DNA of 64,000 bases from Paraburkholderia sacchari (GTDB lineage: Bacteria > Pseudomonadota > Gammaproteobacteria > Burkholderiales > Burkholderiaceae). The notes beneath the pieces are model-generated. The model saw nothing but the letters and a program-made list of their open reading frames with translations, ran no database searches and was not told the origin of the DNA. Where the stretch lies: positions 434,001 through 498,000 of the forward strand of contig NZ_JTDB02000004.1 in the NCBI RefSeq assembly GCF_000785435.2, read 5' to 3'. Shown piece by piece: positions 33,301 to 42,414 of this stretch; the first letter of the stretch is position 1, and each line of letters starts with the position of its first letter. A program made the translations under genes and the position numbers.

Positions 33301-34958
33301 TAGCCGTTGGCATCCGTTTCGCGGATCATCCGGCGCCGGCCGTCGTAGCCATACGTCATCGTTGCGCCAGACGCATCGGTGGATGCCACGAGGCATCCGG
33401 CACGATCGTAGCGATACCGGGCAATGCATGACACGGCGCCTTGCGCGTCGACCATGTTCACGTCTGTGACATGGTTGCGCGCGTCATAAACGAAGTCGAT
33501 CAATCTGCGGTGCCCGCCGTGCTCCGCCACCAGTTCGATTTGACGCAATAGCCCGTCGCTCGCGTAACGAAGCCTGCTTTCCACACCCTCGTGCACATGA
33601 CGCATGAACCGCGCCGAGCGTTGCGATTCGTCCGCGCGTTCGAACGTGAATTCGCCCCGTGCGCCGTGCCGCATCACGAAGCGATTCGCGCCCTGCTGCT
33701 CCAGTTCGCAGCCTGCGAACACGCCCTCGTAGCGCCCCATGTCGTCGCAGCGAATCGGGTATTCCCGATTGAGGTTATCCACGTACACAGCGCGCGTGCG
33801 CAGCAGGCGCAACTCATGCTGGAAGGCATGACGAAAACCGTAGCCAAGGGCGCCGTCCTGATCGCTCCAGGCGCTGCAGTAATAGCGCTCCCACTTGAAT
33901 GCGGGTGTGGCGCGCGTGCCGTAGTCGACGAACTCGTTCTCCGCCGCGCCCGTGACGACATCGACCGGGTGACCATCTTTGCACGGTTCCTCGTGCGTTC
34001 GCTTCGGCCCCTCGCCTTCGTCCTTCGGCTTGGCCTTCTTGCGCAGCCCCCATCCCAGCATCAGCATCGCCAGCGCATCGGGCATCGGAAAGCCGCCAAT
34101 CAGCACGCTCGCGTCGCCAAGGAGCAGCGTGCCCATTCCGGGCTCCACGCCGGGGTCCTTGCCCATCAGATTGCTCAACGCCATCGCCATGGCATCCGCC
34201 GCCGTCTGGGCGGCAGTCACTGCAGCGTCCACCATGCGGCCGCCGACCGCCTCATCGACCGCCGTCGCTCCGCCCGCCACCACTGGCGCAGCCATGCCAG
34301 CAACGTTCATTGCGCGCCTGAACTTGCTGGCCTTCTCCGCCTCCTGCGCAATATGCCCCTTGCCGCTCATCCCGAGCGGATTGCAATGGCGCGTGAGATC
34401 GATCGCCATGCGCGCCGCGCGCGCGCCGCCGATGAACGTGTTGCTCGATCCCGTGCAGATTTCGAAGATTGGCGCGAGGCCGCCGCAGGTGGGTGCCATG
34501 CCCACATCCAGCACGCGCGCGGCGGGCATGCCGCCATACAGCACGCTCAGGCAGCCGCTGCCGATGGTCTCGCCAAAGCTCGGCAGCGGCACGCCATTGC
34601 TCGGTGGATGCGTGTGCGCATGCGGCACGCCCAAATGAGGCACGCCGATAAACGCTGCGGGCATGCCCGGCATCAGATCCGCGCCCGGAATCAACGCCAT
34701 GCCGGTATTGAGCAACTGATCGAACGCGCCCAGGCCGCCCACCGCGCCATTGACGACGTCCGATATACGGTTCAGCGTGCTGGCGTTGGGATTGCCGAGA
34801 TCCTGAAACGGCTGCGCACCGCTATTCACCGCACTGGCGAGCGCATCGACCGAGGTATTGCCGGTCGGCGCGATCAGCGGTGCGGGTGGCGTTGGCGGTG
34901 CGCTGGCCTCGGTTGCCGTGCGGGCCGCGTTGCCTGGATTGCCTGGCGGGGTGCTCAT
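30345..34958 (-). CDS. PAAR-Rhs polymorphic toxin with an Ntox15 DNase-type tip (T6SS effector)
   Basis: This is a 1537-residue Rhs effector. The N-terminal ~300 residues hold a PAAR-like region (PHAHTHPP, TIGSGCLSVLYGGMPAARVL, APTCGGLAPIFEI) and Ala-rich hydrophobic stretches. A YD-repeat cage starts near PVDVVTGAAENEFVDYGTRA and ends with a RYLQSDPAGQSGGINLYAYV-type motif and DVLGL. The last ~247 residues (30345-31088) form a separate tip with ALHNPDMVAGG, the HxxD motif of Ntox15 nucleases (His1468, Asp1471). Tde1-type toxins use it to cut DNA. The tip is A/T-richer than the cage. The protein should load on the VgrG spike and is neutralised by its downstream neighbour. Confidence 0.85.
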   Translation of the reverse strand: MSTPPGNPGNAARTATEASAPPTPPAPLIAPTGNTSVDALASAVNSGAQPFQDLGNPNASTLNRISDVVNGAVGGLGAFDQLLNTGMALIPGADLMPGMPAAFIGVPHLGVPHAHTHPPSNGVPLPSFGETIGSGCLSVLYGGMPAARVLDVGMAPTCGGLAPIFEICTGSSNTFIGGARAARMAIDLTRHCNPLGMSGKGHIAQEAEKASKFRRAMNVAGMAAPVVAGGATAVDEAVGGRMVDAAVTAAQTAADAMAMALSNLMGKDPGVEPGMGTLLLGDASVLIGGFPMPDALAMLMLGWGLRKKAKPKDEGEGPKRTHEEPCKDGHPVDVVTGAAENEFVDYGTRATPAFKWERYYCSAWSDQDGALGYGFRHAFQHELRLLRTRAVYVDNLNREYPIRCDDMGRYEGVFAGCELEQQGANRFVMRHGARGEFTFERADESQRSARFMRHVHEGVESRLRYASDGLLRQIELVAEHGGHRRLIDFVYDARNHVTDVNMVDAQGAVSCIARYRYDRAGCLVASTDASGATMTYGYDGRRRMIRETDANGYSFSYRYDGHGRCVESAGQDGLWRVLLDYQPGRTVVTRADGGKWTFLYNATHTVTRILDPYGGVTERVLGGDGRVACEVDSGGRVMSWLYDRRGGNTGRLDQWENRWPTRQDAPALPNARVLEVPATPLAQQWGEDSPEDMPDRILLPPEIEALAACVAAPACPLCAPEAQHDAVGRVVVRRDEHGNAELLHHDAAGNLVRLRDKDGRDYHYTIASWNLRESETNPMGLTVRYRYTAKAGIAAIIDANGNESAYTYDLKGRIASVTRHGRLRETYKYDAGDRLIEKRDGQGNLLLQFEVGEHGLHSKRMLASGETHYYEYDARGNFTNASTDKFDILIDYDEDGRRIADKRDGSGVDHEYFEGRLASTTWFDRFVVRYDLVALGEMLICTPTGGRHRLLRSNDGRVHLHLGNGLNLLCSFDTAGRCTGRLVWRDGPSEAARGARGVRYQYSAMGELQRVIDSEAGTTEYQYDAAHRLIGETREGWPVRRFQYDAAGNLLLAPDGSSMRHVEGNRLSDTSSAVFHHNERNHLAHEIAADGRRTTWRYNSLDLLVQVEWSDRPEVWVAEYDGLSRRTTTRMGDACTQYYWDGDRPAAEMGPDGRVRLYLYVNETALLPFMFIDYAGLDADPKSGNAYFVLCNQAGLPERIVDGDGQTAWLAEDIDPYGMSRVAAGNSIDYALRWPGHYYDRDTSLHYNRFRSYHPGLGRYLQSDPAGQSGGINLYAYVANPLVQVDVLGLRCVNADHPNDCDGKGPDHEYVGRPGEYPADIKPVVDPRSNEPVDVEWPKIPCFHPYDKDAYKGLSESAQRKYLENYAKQLSGQERGINGMTADEFKAARDAFDATFQAQKAAGKKKPSGRNPKGKAAQRAYRKLYEAPIQASLLEDIIKKNPNLTEAQALKQAKARTREIMDTLAALHNPDMVAGGWHHYEPVGMGDSPVNSSIGSGWNSDGRADALEQWAQTAIDIGRGGYLMNIKLKLCRGLGKK

Positions 34959-36218
34959 CTAGCCCCGCCTCTCCCGCTCCATCTCCCAATGCACAGGAAT
35001 CCGATCTTTCTCCAGCTCGTATGCCCTGGCCTGCGTCTTCAACCCGGCCTGCGCGTACAGCGACGCCAGGCGCTCGAGCAGCGCCTGGCGCTGATTCTCG
35101 CAGCCAAAGCGCTCGCACAGCGCTTTGGCGTCCGTCCACGCGCGCGCGGCTTCGACGGTCTTGCGCGCGCCCAGCAACGCCACGCCCAGTTTCTCGAGCG
35201 CATCGACGGCTGCATGCGGAAACATCAGCTTGTCCGCGGCACGGTTAGCAAGCTCGAAGTATTCGATCGCGCGCGCGGGCTGCTTCAGGCTCAGCCACGC
35301 CTGGCCCGAGGCCATGAGCAGATTCAGCATCACGCCAAGATTGCCGCTATCGGCCCCCGCGTCGAGCGCGTGCGCGTACCAGCGGCACGCATCGGAATGC
35401 TGAGCGCTGCGGGTCGCGACCTCGCCGATGCCGCCCAGCGCCAGCGCCTGCCCCAGCGGATTGCGCTGCTCGCGATGCCAGCCATACAGCAGGCGATACT
35501 TTTCGAGCGCCTGGTCGAGCCGCCCGTGCGTGAGATCGAGCGCAGCCAGTTGCATCGCCGCCTGCATTCGCTCGGCGAGCGGACGGGCCGCGTCGTTGAG
35601 CGCGCCCACCAGCGTATCGGCGGTTTTTTCCGGCGAGAAGTCGAGGTCGAGCGCGAGCACATGACGGGCCTTCTCGCGCTGCTCGGGCGGCAGCAGGAAG
35701 CGCCGCGCAGGATCGTCGCGAAGGCAGAACCGGTGGCCTTCCATCCACGCTTCGAAGCCATCGAGCGCGAGCAGCGGCCAAACTGTTTCTCGGTAACTGG
35801 TTGTGTCCGCAACAGTTGACGGCATGAGCGCCCAGACAATATCGACGCCCTCCTCCACCAGCGTGCGCACATGCTCGACCGCTGCCTTGAGCCGCTGCGC
35901 GGGAGGCTGCCCGGGGTCGGTGCAAAGCAATGGAAGTGGAGCCCAAAGCGGCTCGCCATCTTTAACGCGCGCCTCGTTCTCGGCGGCGATCTGCGCGGCA
36001 AGCGCGTCCATGCACTGCTGCAAGTAGTGGCCTGGCGCATCGCATGCGAACGGGAACAGCAGATAGATGCGCTGCGCGTCGCGCCGGTCGCGCTCTTGAA
36101 GCATCTTGAACGCGAGCACGACGTCGAGATCGGTTGCGCCGATCACGAGCGCCGGATAGTCGGGCTGCTCGATGAAGTCGCCGAGCGCAGCGTCCGTGGC
36201 GGCAAATTCGCGCTGCAT
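34959..36218 (-). CDS. TPR-containing protein of the VgrG-Rhs module, possible effector adaptor
   Basis: I do not recognise a named family. The 419-residue soluble protein begins with an alpha/beta-type segment (ALVIGATDLDVVLAFKMLQE, YLLFPFACDAPGHYLQQCMD) and from about residue 220 consists of tetratricopeptide-like helical repeats (LYGWHREQRNPLGQALALGG, AIEYFELANRAADKL, RQALLERLASLYAQAGL). No signal peptide or membrane segment is visible. Its stop abuts the Rhs start (1 bp), so the two are translationally linked. No EagR (DUF1795) chaperone is present, so this protein may help load the Rhs effector. That role is an inference from position only. Confidence 0.6.
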   Translation of the reverse strand: MQREFAATDAALGDFIEQPDYPALVIGATDLDVVLAFKMLQERDRRDAQRIYLLFPFACDAPGHYLQQCMDALAAQIAAENEARVKDGEPLWAPLPLLCTDPGQPPAQRLKAAVEHVRTLVEEGVDIVWALMPSTVADTTSYRETVWPLLALDGFEAWMEGHRFCLRDDPARRFLLPPEQREKARHVLALDLDFSPEKTADTLVGALNDAARPLAERMQAAMQLAALDLTHGRLDQALEKYRLLYGWHREQRNPLGQALALGGIGEVATRSAQHSDACRWYAHALDAGADSGNLGVMLNLLMASGQAWLSLKQPARAIEYFELANRAADKLMFPHAAVDALEKLGVALLGARKTVEAARAWTDAKALCERFGCENQRQALLERLASLYAQAGLKTQARAYELEKDRIPVHWEMERERRG

Positions 36219-36236
36219 CGCCGGAGTGCTCGTGCG

Positions 36237-36917
36237 TCAGTTCAGCCGGATATAGCGGCTGCGCACGACCGTATCGGCATCGGTGCGGATATCGACGCCG
36301 CCACGCCCGGCTTCCAGTTCCAGCGTCTGCGCGCGCAGGCTGAGTTTGCCCGCGGCCTCCAGGTTGATGTCCGGGCTCATGAGGCGCACCACCGGCCCCG
36401 CACACGAAGCCAGAATCTGAACGAGCGGCTTGCCGTGGGCATCGTCGATCCGCAAGCATTGGTCGGGCGCGAGCTTTATGACGTGGCTCGCCTGCGCGTC
36501 CTGGTCCTGCTGCAACGCAGGCGTGACAGTTTCATCCGCGCCCGGTGCGAAAACACCTGTCACGAGCGGCTCGGCCCAGTTTGCCGGTTGCTCCACCAGC
36601 ACACGATCGCCCCTGCGCGGCCGTTGCCCACGCAGGCAGGCAAGCCAGCGCTCCACCATTTCGCCGTGCGTATCGAACCAGCGCACGCGCACCCGGCCCG
36701 GGCAGTCCGGGTGATGCGTGTCGATCACCTCGCCGACAAGCAAGCCTTGCGCGCCAGGTGCTCGCGCGGGCGCTGCCGGAGCGGGAGCCATGCCCGCCTC
36801 GAACAAGGCGCGCAGCTTCGAGCGCGTGGCATTGTCGATGGTGTCCGTGTCGATTTGCGTGGCTTCCGTTGCCGCCTCGGAATCGACTTGATCTGCGTAA
36901 TTCTCTTGAGCATCCAT
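36237..36917 (-). CDS. DUF6484-like T6SS accessory protein with a VgrG-type OB fold
   Basis: This 226-residue protein shows an OB-fold-like block at residues ~70-140 (GLLVGEVIDTHHPDCPGRVR, ERWLACLRGQRPRRGDRVLV, WAEPLVTGVFAPGA) followed by a strand-rich tail (ILASCAGPVVRLMSPDINLE, GKLSLRAQTLELEAG) like the tails of gp5/VgrG-type proteins. This matches the DUF6484 proteins found between VgrG and Rhs genes in Burkholderia. It may help join effectors to the spike. The ATG at 36917 has GGAGAG upstream. VgrG ends 123 bp before it. Confidence 0.65.
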   Translation of the reverse strand: MDAQENYADQVDSEAATEATQIDTDTIDNATRSKLRALFEAGMAPAPAAPARAPGAQGLLVGEVIDTHHPDCPGRVRVRWFDTHGEMVERWLACLRGQRPRRGDRVLVEQPANWAEPLVTGVFAPGADETVTPALQQDQDAQASHVIKLAPDQCLRIDDAHGKPLVQILASCAGPVVRLMSPDINLEAAGKLSLRAQTLELEAGRGGVDIRTDADTVVRSRYIRLN

Positions 36918-37040
36918 GAGATTCTCTCCGTTTCTCTGCCTGCCTTCTCGACGCAATGCAGTGTTTGCAGCACCATCGAGACCGCGTCGCGGTCACAAGT
37001 GGCGTTTGACAGTTAGTTGCATCTGCGAGACAAGCCGCAA

Positions 37041-39287
37041 CTAGTTGATGTGAGCGATGGTCCCCTGAATCGTGATGCCGGACGAATCGAGCGTGATGCT
37101 CGCGCCTTCCGTCGAGATCTGGATCGTCTTCGCGTTGATGTTGACCTGCTTGACTTCCGGGTCGCCCACGTTGATGGTCGGCGCCGAAACATTCACGTTG
37201 GTGATGCCATAGACTTGCGTGAACGGCGTGCCGGTGATGACAACGCCCTTGCCGGTCCCGGTGATGTCCACGCCTCGCCCTTGGCCATCGCCCGTGATGC
37301 CTACGCCGTTGCCGGTTCCGTTCAGATCCACGCCCGAATCGCTGCCCTTGATGGCGACGCCGCCGCTATCGCCGGTAATGTGCATGCCATCGGTTTTCGC
37401 ATGCAGGCGCACGGCCTTCGCCGTGCTCAAGCTGTACTCGCCGTTGTTCACATTGACGATGCGCGAGCCAGCGACCACCGTATGCGCACTAGTCTGCTGC
37501 ACCACCACGGTGTGCGTGCCGGTGGCCACGGTGAAGCTGTGATTGCCATTGGTGACGGCATGCGTGCTGTTGCCCGTCACGGTGACGCTATGGTCGCCGC
37601 CCACGCTCGTGCTTTCGTTGCCGCCAATCTGCGCCGTGCGGTGCTGCTTGACGCTCACGGTCTCGTTGTTGCCGATCTGCTTGGCGCGGTTGTTGCTCAC
37701 CTGCACCGTCTCGTCGCGCCCCACGGTGCGGGTGCGGTCGCGGCCCACCGAAACGGAATGATCGACCTCCGCCTCCATGTCGAGATTACGCTCCGCGTGC
37801 ATCCACAATTGCTCCGAACCCTTGCGGTCCTCGAAGCGCAACGCGTTCGCATGCTCGACCGTGCCGCCCGGCGTCGAACGCGAGAGCAGCCCGCTTTGCG
37901 TCGCGCTCATCGGCAGGCCCCAGGGCGGCATGCGTGCGGCGTTGTAGACGCGCCCGGTCACAATCGGGTAATCGGGGTCGCCGTTCAGGAAATCGACGAT
38001 TACCTCGTCGCCCGCGCGCGGAATCTGCATGCCGCCAAAGCCTCCGCCTGCCCATGGGCTCGACACGCGCACCCAGCATGAGGAATCCTGATCGTTCTTT
38101 CCGTAGCGGTCCCAGTGAAATTGCAGCTTCACGCGGCCGTACTGGTCGGTCCAGATTTCCTCGCCTGGCGGCCCGACCACGATGGCCGTTTGCGGCCCGT
38201 TCGTGTGAGGCCGCGGCGTGGCGCATGGCGAGCGGTATGGCAGGCTGTCGGGCTGCGCGAGCAGATCGGACTCGTGCAGCACGGGCTCGTTGCCGGTGTG
38301 GCTCGCGTAAGGGTTCTCCTGAAAGCGATACGCGCAGCGGATGACCAGATACCTGCGGTTCTGGTCCGCGCGCGGGCAGTGCGCGAGCTCGAAAAGATAG
38401 CCCGGTGCGCACGCGCGCACGTCGGTATGCGCCTGCGCGCGGTCGTAGACGCCCTGCAGTTCCTCCAGCCGCACGCGGTTGCGATGCTCGCCGTGCGCAT
38501 CGTCGCGATAGCCGCCCGGCCACTCGAACACGGCATAGTCGTCGTGATCGTGGCCGCGCGGTTGCGCGCGCTGCACGCCCAGATCGGCGAGCGGCTTCGT
38601 GTAGTCGTAGTCGCTCGCCTCGCGCCGCCCCACGCTCACTTCCTGCACGGGCTGCCAGCGATCGATATGCTCTTCGTCGGCAATCGCAGCGCGGTCGCTG
38701 GCGATGAACGGAATCGTCGCGAAGCCGGGCAGGTTGCCATGCGAGGCCGTTGCATCGCAGAGCACCAGCGTATGCGTCCCGGCCTCGTGCCGGAAGAAGT
38801 AGTAGATGCCCTCGGTCTCCATCAGCCGCGAGACGAAAGCGAGGTCGGTCTCGTTGTACTGGACGCAATACTCGCGCGGCACGTAGGTCTCGCTGAGGCG
38901 GCTTTCGACTGGATAGCCATAGGGAGCGAGCACCTGCTGCACGATCTGCGGCACGCTCTTCTCCTGAAAGATGCGGCAGTCAGCGCTGCGGCTCGCGAGC
39001 CAAAGCCAGGGCCGCACGATCAGTTCATACGCGTAGTAGCGCTCGGCGTGCCGCCCGATCAGCGTGGCGCGCGCGACGATGCCGTTCAGATAGCGTTGCC
39101 CGGCGTCCGCCAACTCGATACGCACTGTCACCGGCTTGCCGAGCAGATCGCGCAGCGACACGCTATGGCTCGCGGCCAGCGCCTCGATGCGCCATTCGAA
39201 CGGATGCCCGAGTTCCTCCTGGCCGCTCAGGCGATAGAACTTGAGCTCGTCGCCGAGCGGGCTGTCGAGCGTAAAGATGCGCGCCAC
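37041..39287 (-). CDS. vgrG: T6SS spike protein VgrG (TssI)
   Basis: The 748-residue protein is the trimeric spike of the T6SS needle. It has the gp27-like base (FTLDSPLGDELKFYRLSGQE; YVQYNETDLAFVSRLMETEG-type block near residue 145), the gp5 OB fold with DQYGRVKLQFHWDRYGKNDQ and SSPWAGGGFGGMQIPRAGDE, and a long beta-helix-like tail of VG-x-N-x-T/V repeats (VGRDETVQVSNNRAKQIGNN). No extra effector domain is visible at the C-terminus. The start is a GTG at 39287 with AAGGAGG 7 bases upstream, 3 bp after tssG stops. It precedes the DUF6484/TPR/Rhs module. Confidence 0.92.
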   Translation of the reverse strand: MARIFTLDSPLGDELKFYRLSGQEELGHPFEWRIEALAASHSVSLRDLLGKPVTVRIELADAGQRYLNGIVARATLIGRHAERYYAYELIVRPWLWLASRSADCRIFQEKSVPQIVQQVLAPYGYPVESRLSETYVPREYCVQYNETDLAFVSRLMETEGIYYFFRHEAGTHTLVLCDATASHGNLPGFATIPFIASDRAAIADEEHIDRWQPVQEVSVGRREASDYDYTKPLADLGVQRAQPRGHDHDDYAVFEWPGGYRDDAHGEHRNRVRLEELQGVYDRAQAHTDVRACAPGYLFELAHCPRADQNRRYLVIRCAYRFQENPYASHTGNEPVLHESDLLAQPDSLPYRSPCATPRPHTNGPQTAIVVGPPGEEIWTDQYGRVKLQFHWDRYGKNDQDSSCWVRVSSPWAGGGFGGMQIPRAGDEVIVDFLNGDPDYPIVTGRVYNAARMPPWGLPMSATQSGLLSRSTPGGTVEHANALRFEDRKGSEQLWMHAERNLDMEAEVDHSVSVGRDRTRTVGRDETVQVSNNRAKQIGNNETVSVKQHRTAQIGGNESTSVGGDHSVTVTGNSTHAVTNGNHSFTVATGTHTVVVQQTSAHTVVAGSRIVNVNNGEYSLSTAKAVRLHAKTDGMHITGDSGGVAIKGSDSGVDLNGTGNGVGITGDGQGRGVDITGTGKGVVITGTPFTQVYGITNVNVSAPTINVGDPEVKQVNINAKTIQISTEGASITLDSSGITIQGTIAHIN

Positions 39288-39290
39288 GCG

Positions 39291-40496
39291 TCAGCCTCCT
39301 TGCGCTCGCGCGAAGTCGAGCGATTCATGGGTGCCAGCGCGAGCGGCTTGCGCTGCACGAGCGGCCAGATCGATCACGAGATCGCGTGCGGGCTGCTCGC
39401 CCACTCGCTGCCCGATCCATGTCGAAAAGCCGAGCCGCCCCGCTCCGCCAGGCGCCGCGCGCGGCACCTCGGGCGCCGCCAGTTCGAGTTGCAGGTCCCA
39501 GTCGAACTCCGCGCCTACGTACTCGCGCACCCAATGCACGAGTCTCGCGGCATCCGCGCCGCCAGGCAGAAAAGACTGGTAACGCGCGAGCGGCAGCGGC
39601 CCGAGCACGATGCGAAAACTGCCTTGCGCGTCGCGCACCGCGCGCCCGAGCACCGCGCCTTCGCCGAGCGCCGCGCGTGTGCCGCGCCCAGGCCGCCCGC
39701 CCTGCGCCACGCCGCGCTTGCTGGTTGCTCCCGACCCGCCTGCTGCGCCCGGCGTGCCTCGCGCACCGATAGCGCTGCGCTGCCGCGCGTCGAGTGCGAC
39801 CCAGCGCACGACATGCTCGACAATGCGCACCGGCACGCCAAAGTCATGGCACAGCATCTGCGCGAGCCCCTCTGGATTGCGCGTCTGGCGCACCCAGTGG
39901 CCCGCGTGGAAGTACTTCGCATGACGTCCGGGCCGGCCAGACGTTTCGCGCGCGGGCAACGCGGGCTCCGTGGCGCGCGCGCCGATCAGGCTCGCGACAT
40001 AGCCATCGAAGTGCGACGCACCGGGCCGGTCCAGGCCCACGACCGGCTGCGCATCGGCCCACGCGCGATAGAACAGCACGAGCAGGCGATGATGAAAGAC
40101 ATCGGCGAATGCGCTCATCGATGCATCGCCCACGCTGTGCGCGCGCTCGAATGCGTACTCGGTCATGTGCTGCGGCAGCGGGCCGTTGGGCCCGAACAGC
40201 CCGAAGCCCTGGACGAGCACGCGAGGCGGCGCCGGCTCGCCTGGCGCATCGGCAATGCCGGACACCATCGAAGGCGCAAAAGACAGCGACGGAATCTGCC
40301 CGAGCCGAACGGGCTCCGTGCCTGGATGTTGCGCCGCGCCGAGCCGCGCGGGCGCATTCGAGAGCGCATCGATCCAGCGCAGCAGGCAAAACAGATCGTG
40401 TTCCGCTGGCGCAGCGCGCAGCCGTTGCCAGAACGCCAGGTAGCGGGCACGGTCGCTCTCACGGTTCATGTTTCGATATCCTGACTTATTGTTCAT
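39291..40496 (-). CDS. tssG: T6SS baseplate protein TssG
   Basis: TssG forms the baseplate wedge with TssF and TssK and contacts VgrG. The ~401-residue protein has the family's LLRWIDALSNAPARLG-like N-terminus, a central block with VQGFGLFGPNGPLPQHMTEY (the FGPNGPLPxH/L motif), and VVGLDRPGASHFDGYVASL. The ATG at 40496 overlaps the tssF stop by 4 bp (ATGA). An ATG at 40469, also with a ribosome site, is a shorter alternative. Confidence 0.9.
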   Translation of the reverse strand: MNNKSGYRNMNRESDRARYLAFWQRLRAAPAEHDLFCLLRWIDALSNAPARLGAAQHPGTEPVRLGQIPSLSFAPSMVSGIADAPGEPAPPRVLVQGFGLFGPNGPLPQHMTEYAFERAHSVGDASMSAFADVFHHRLLVLFYRAWADAQPVVGLDRPGASHFDGYVASLIGARATEPALPARETSGRPGRHAKYFHAGHWVRQTRNPEGLAQMLCHDFGVPVRIVEHVVRWVALDARQRSAIGARGTPGAAGGSGATSKRGVAQGGRPGRGTRAALGEGAVLGRAVRDAQGSFRIVLGPLPLARYQSFLPGGADAARLVHWVREYVGAEFDWDLQLELAAPEVPRAAPGGAGRLGFSTWIGQRVGEQPARDLVIDLAARAAQAARAGTHESLDFARAQGG

Positions 40497-42400
40497 ATCG
40501 CCGGCCTTCTTCCCACACGAGCCGGCCATTCGGCGATTTCCCCACGTTGCGCCGAATACAGCGCGAACTCGACGAACGCGTTGATCGACGCATGCCGCGC
40601 GAAGAATTGTTCAAGCGCCGCGCCAAGCACATAAGGGCTGTCGCCCGCGAACGCGTGGTCGTCCACGGTCATCTCCACGCGTACGCCGCGCCCATAGACG
40701 AGCGGGCCCGCCACCGGCAAGCGCCTGAACACCGGTTCGCAGGCGAGCCGACGGATGCCCCGGATGCGGCGCGAGAGCGGTGCATCCGCAGGATCGGCGT
40801 AAATCTCCAGTTGCTCGCGCAGCCGCTGCGCGCCGGCTTCGTCGTCGATATCGGCGAGCGGCTGGTAGTTGAGCCCCAGATGCGCGATCAGCCGCCAGTT
40901 GACCTCGTCTTGCGCAAGCGGCGGGCGCGGCGTCGAAGGGCCGCGCACGATGCGCACGCGGCTCACCGGCGCGGAAATCTTCAGCGTGAGATCGGTCACG
41001 CCCGCGGCCGCGAGGTGCAGCGGCAAATCGCGGTTTGTGCACAGCGTATCGGCGGAAAGCAGTTCGATGCGCTCGTCGAACGGTGCATGCCTGCGGTCGA
41101 CGAGCGACACGTAGACGTCCGTGCCCCCATAGTTCGAACGCATGCCGCCGCGCCGCGCCTGCGTACCCACCAGCCGGGTTTCGCGCCGCGCGGAAAAGTA
41201 CGCGCCGGATTCTTCGGCATCGCCGGCATTCGCCATGTAGAGCGGATGGAACGCGGTTTCTCCCTGGGCGTTTCCATTGCTCCCTTCGCCCGCGCTGTGG
41301 CCGCTGTGGCCAATTACGCGCTTCACCGAGAAAATCTCGTAGTCGAGCGCGCGCGTGCGGTCGACCATCAGCCGGTACTCGCTCGTGCCGGGCGTCACGG
41401 GAATACGCTCCGTGCGCTTCGGAAACAGATTGATCGCGGGCGTGCAGTCGAGCGCGAGATGACTGGCGTCGATGCTGCGTTCGAGATCGGCGTCGTCGCC
41501 GTCGATGAGCAGCAGCATCTCGACGCTATCGCCGCGCGATGCCTCGAACGCTTGGCGCAGGCCACGCACGCTAAAAAAGAGGTTGCGCGCGCCAAACGCG
41601 AAATGCTCGCGCAGAATCCGGTATCCCTCGAAACCGCGCGAACTGGGTGGAAAGAGCGCCTGGTCCGCGTCGAAGCCTTCGTGAACGACGGCCTCCGGGC
41701 CGAGCGATGCGAGCCGGTTGCCCTCCACGCGCGGACCGGAATCCGCGGAATCGGCGCCATCGCGCAGCACGACGCCGAGCGTGCGCGCACACACGAGTTC
41801 GAGCAGCCGCATGGCTTGCCGCTCTGGACCACTAAGGAAAAACGTAAGCTGATCGACGGGCAAGCGCTTCAGATTCGCCCCGCCGCGCGCGCCCAGCACG
41901 ATGCGCAAGGCGCGTCTCGCGCCTCGGCCCATGCCAATGCCCGCCGGCACCGGAATCAACTCGACGGCGCGCAGCACGAGCGGCCACAGCGTAACCGGCT
42001 GCGCAGTGCGAAACTCGCAGGCCGTTCCCATGCCGCGCGGCGCGGCCGCCATGAGGCTGGTCCCCGCCGGCACGGTAAAGCCCTGGCCCAGCGTGCCCTG
42101 GGCCGGATCGGCCTCGAACTGGACGATCGCCATCGCGGGCGTGGGCGCGAGATGATCGGGATACACGACATCGAGCAACCGCTCTGAGAAACGCGGAAAC
42201 TCGGCGTCCATCTTCAACTGCACGCGCGCGGTGAGAAAGCAGAAGCCCTCTAGCAGGCGCTCGACGAACGGATCGGCCACGTCGATGCCGTGCATGCCGA
42301 GGCCGCCCGCGACCTTCGGATACTGGCGCGCGAACTCCGCGCCCAGCTCGCGCATATAAGCCAGCTCGCGGTTGTAGTAGTCGAGAAAGCGTGCGTGCAT
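40493..42400 (-). CDS. tssF: T6SS baseplate protein TssF
   Basis: The 635-residue protein is TssF, the larger partner of the TssFG wedge. It begins with the family signature MHARFLDYYNRELAYMRELG and has RVQLKMDAEFPRFSERLLDV, FLTARVQLK and VYPDHLAPTPAMAIVQFE in the first 110 residues. The ATG at 42400 gives this standard start; a longer in-frame reading to 42541 overlaps tssE and lacks family sequence. It starts 14 bp after tssE stops and overlaps tssG by 4 bp. Confidence 0.9.
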   Translation of the reverse strand: MHARFLDYYNRELAYMRELGAEFARQYPKVAGGLGMHGIDVADPFVERLLEGFCFLTARVQLKMDAEFPRFSERLLDVVYPDHLAPTPAMAIVQFEADPAQGTLGQGFTVPAGTSLMAAAPRGMGTACEFRTAQPVTLWPLVLRAVELIPVPAGIGMGRGARRALRIVLGARGGANLKRLPVDQLTFFLSGPERQAMRLLELVCARTLGVVLRDGADSADSGPRVEGNRLASLGPEAVVHEGFDADQALFPPSSRGFEGYRILREHFAFGARNLFFSVRGLRQAFEASRGDSVEMLLLIDGDDADLERSIDASHLALDCTPAINLFPKRTERIPVTPGTSEYRLMVDRTRALDYEIFSVKRVIGHSGHSAGEGSNGNAQGETAFHPLYMANAGDAEESGAYFSARRETRLVGTQARRGGMRSNYGGTDVYVSLVDRRHAPFDERIELLSADTLCTNRDLPLHLAAAGVTDLTLKISAPVSRVRIVRGPSTPRPPLAQDEVNWRLIAHLGLNYQPLADIDDEAGAQRLREQLEIYADPADAPLSRRIRGIRRLACEPVFRRLPVAGPLVYGRGVRVEMTVDDHAFAGDSPYVLGAALEQFFARHASINAFVEFALYSAQRGEIAEWPARVGRRPAI

Positions 42401-42414
42401 AGCGTGACGTGGGT

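Noticed and set aside
37017..40484. Long rightward readings opposite vgrG and tssG
   Set aside because: They are Arg/Ala/His-rich mirror readings of the GC-rich genes with no domain or ribosome site.
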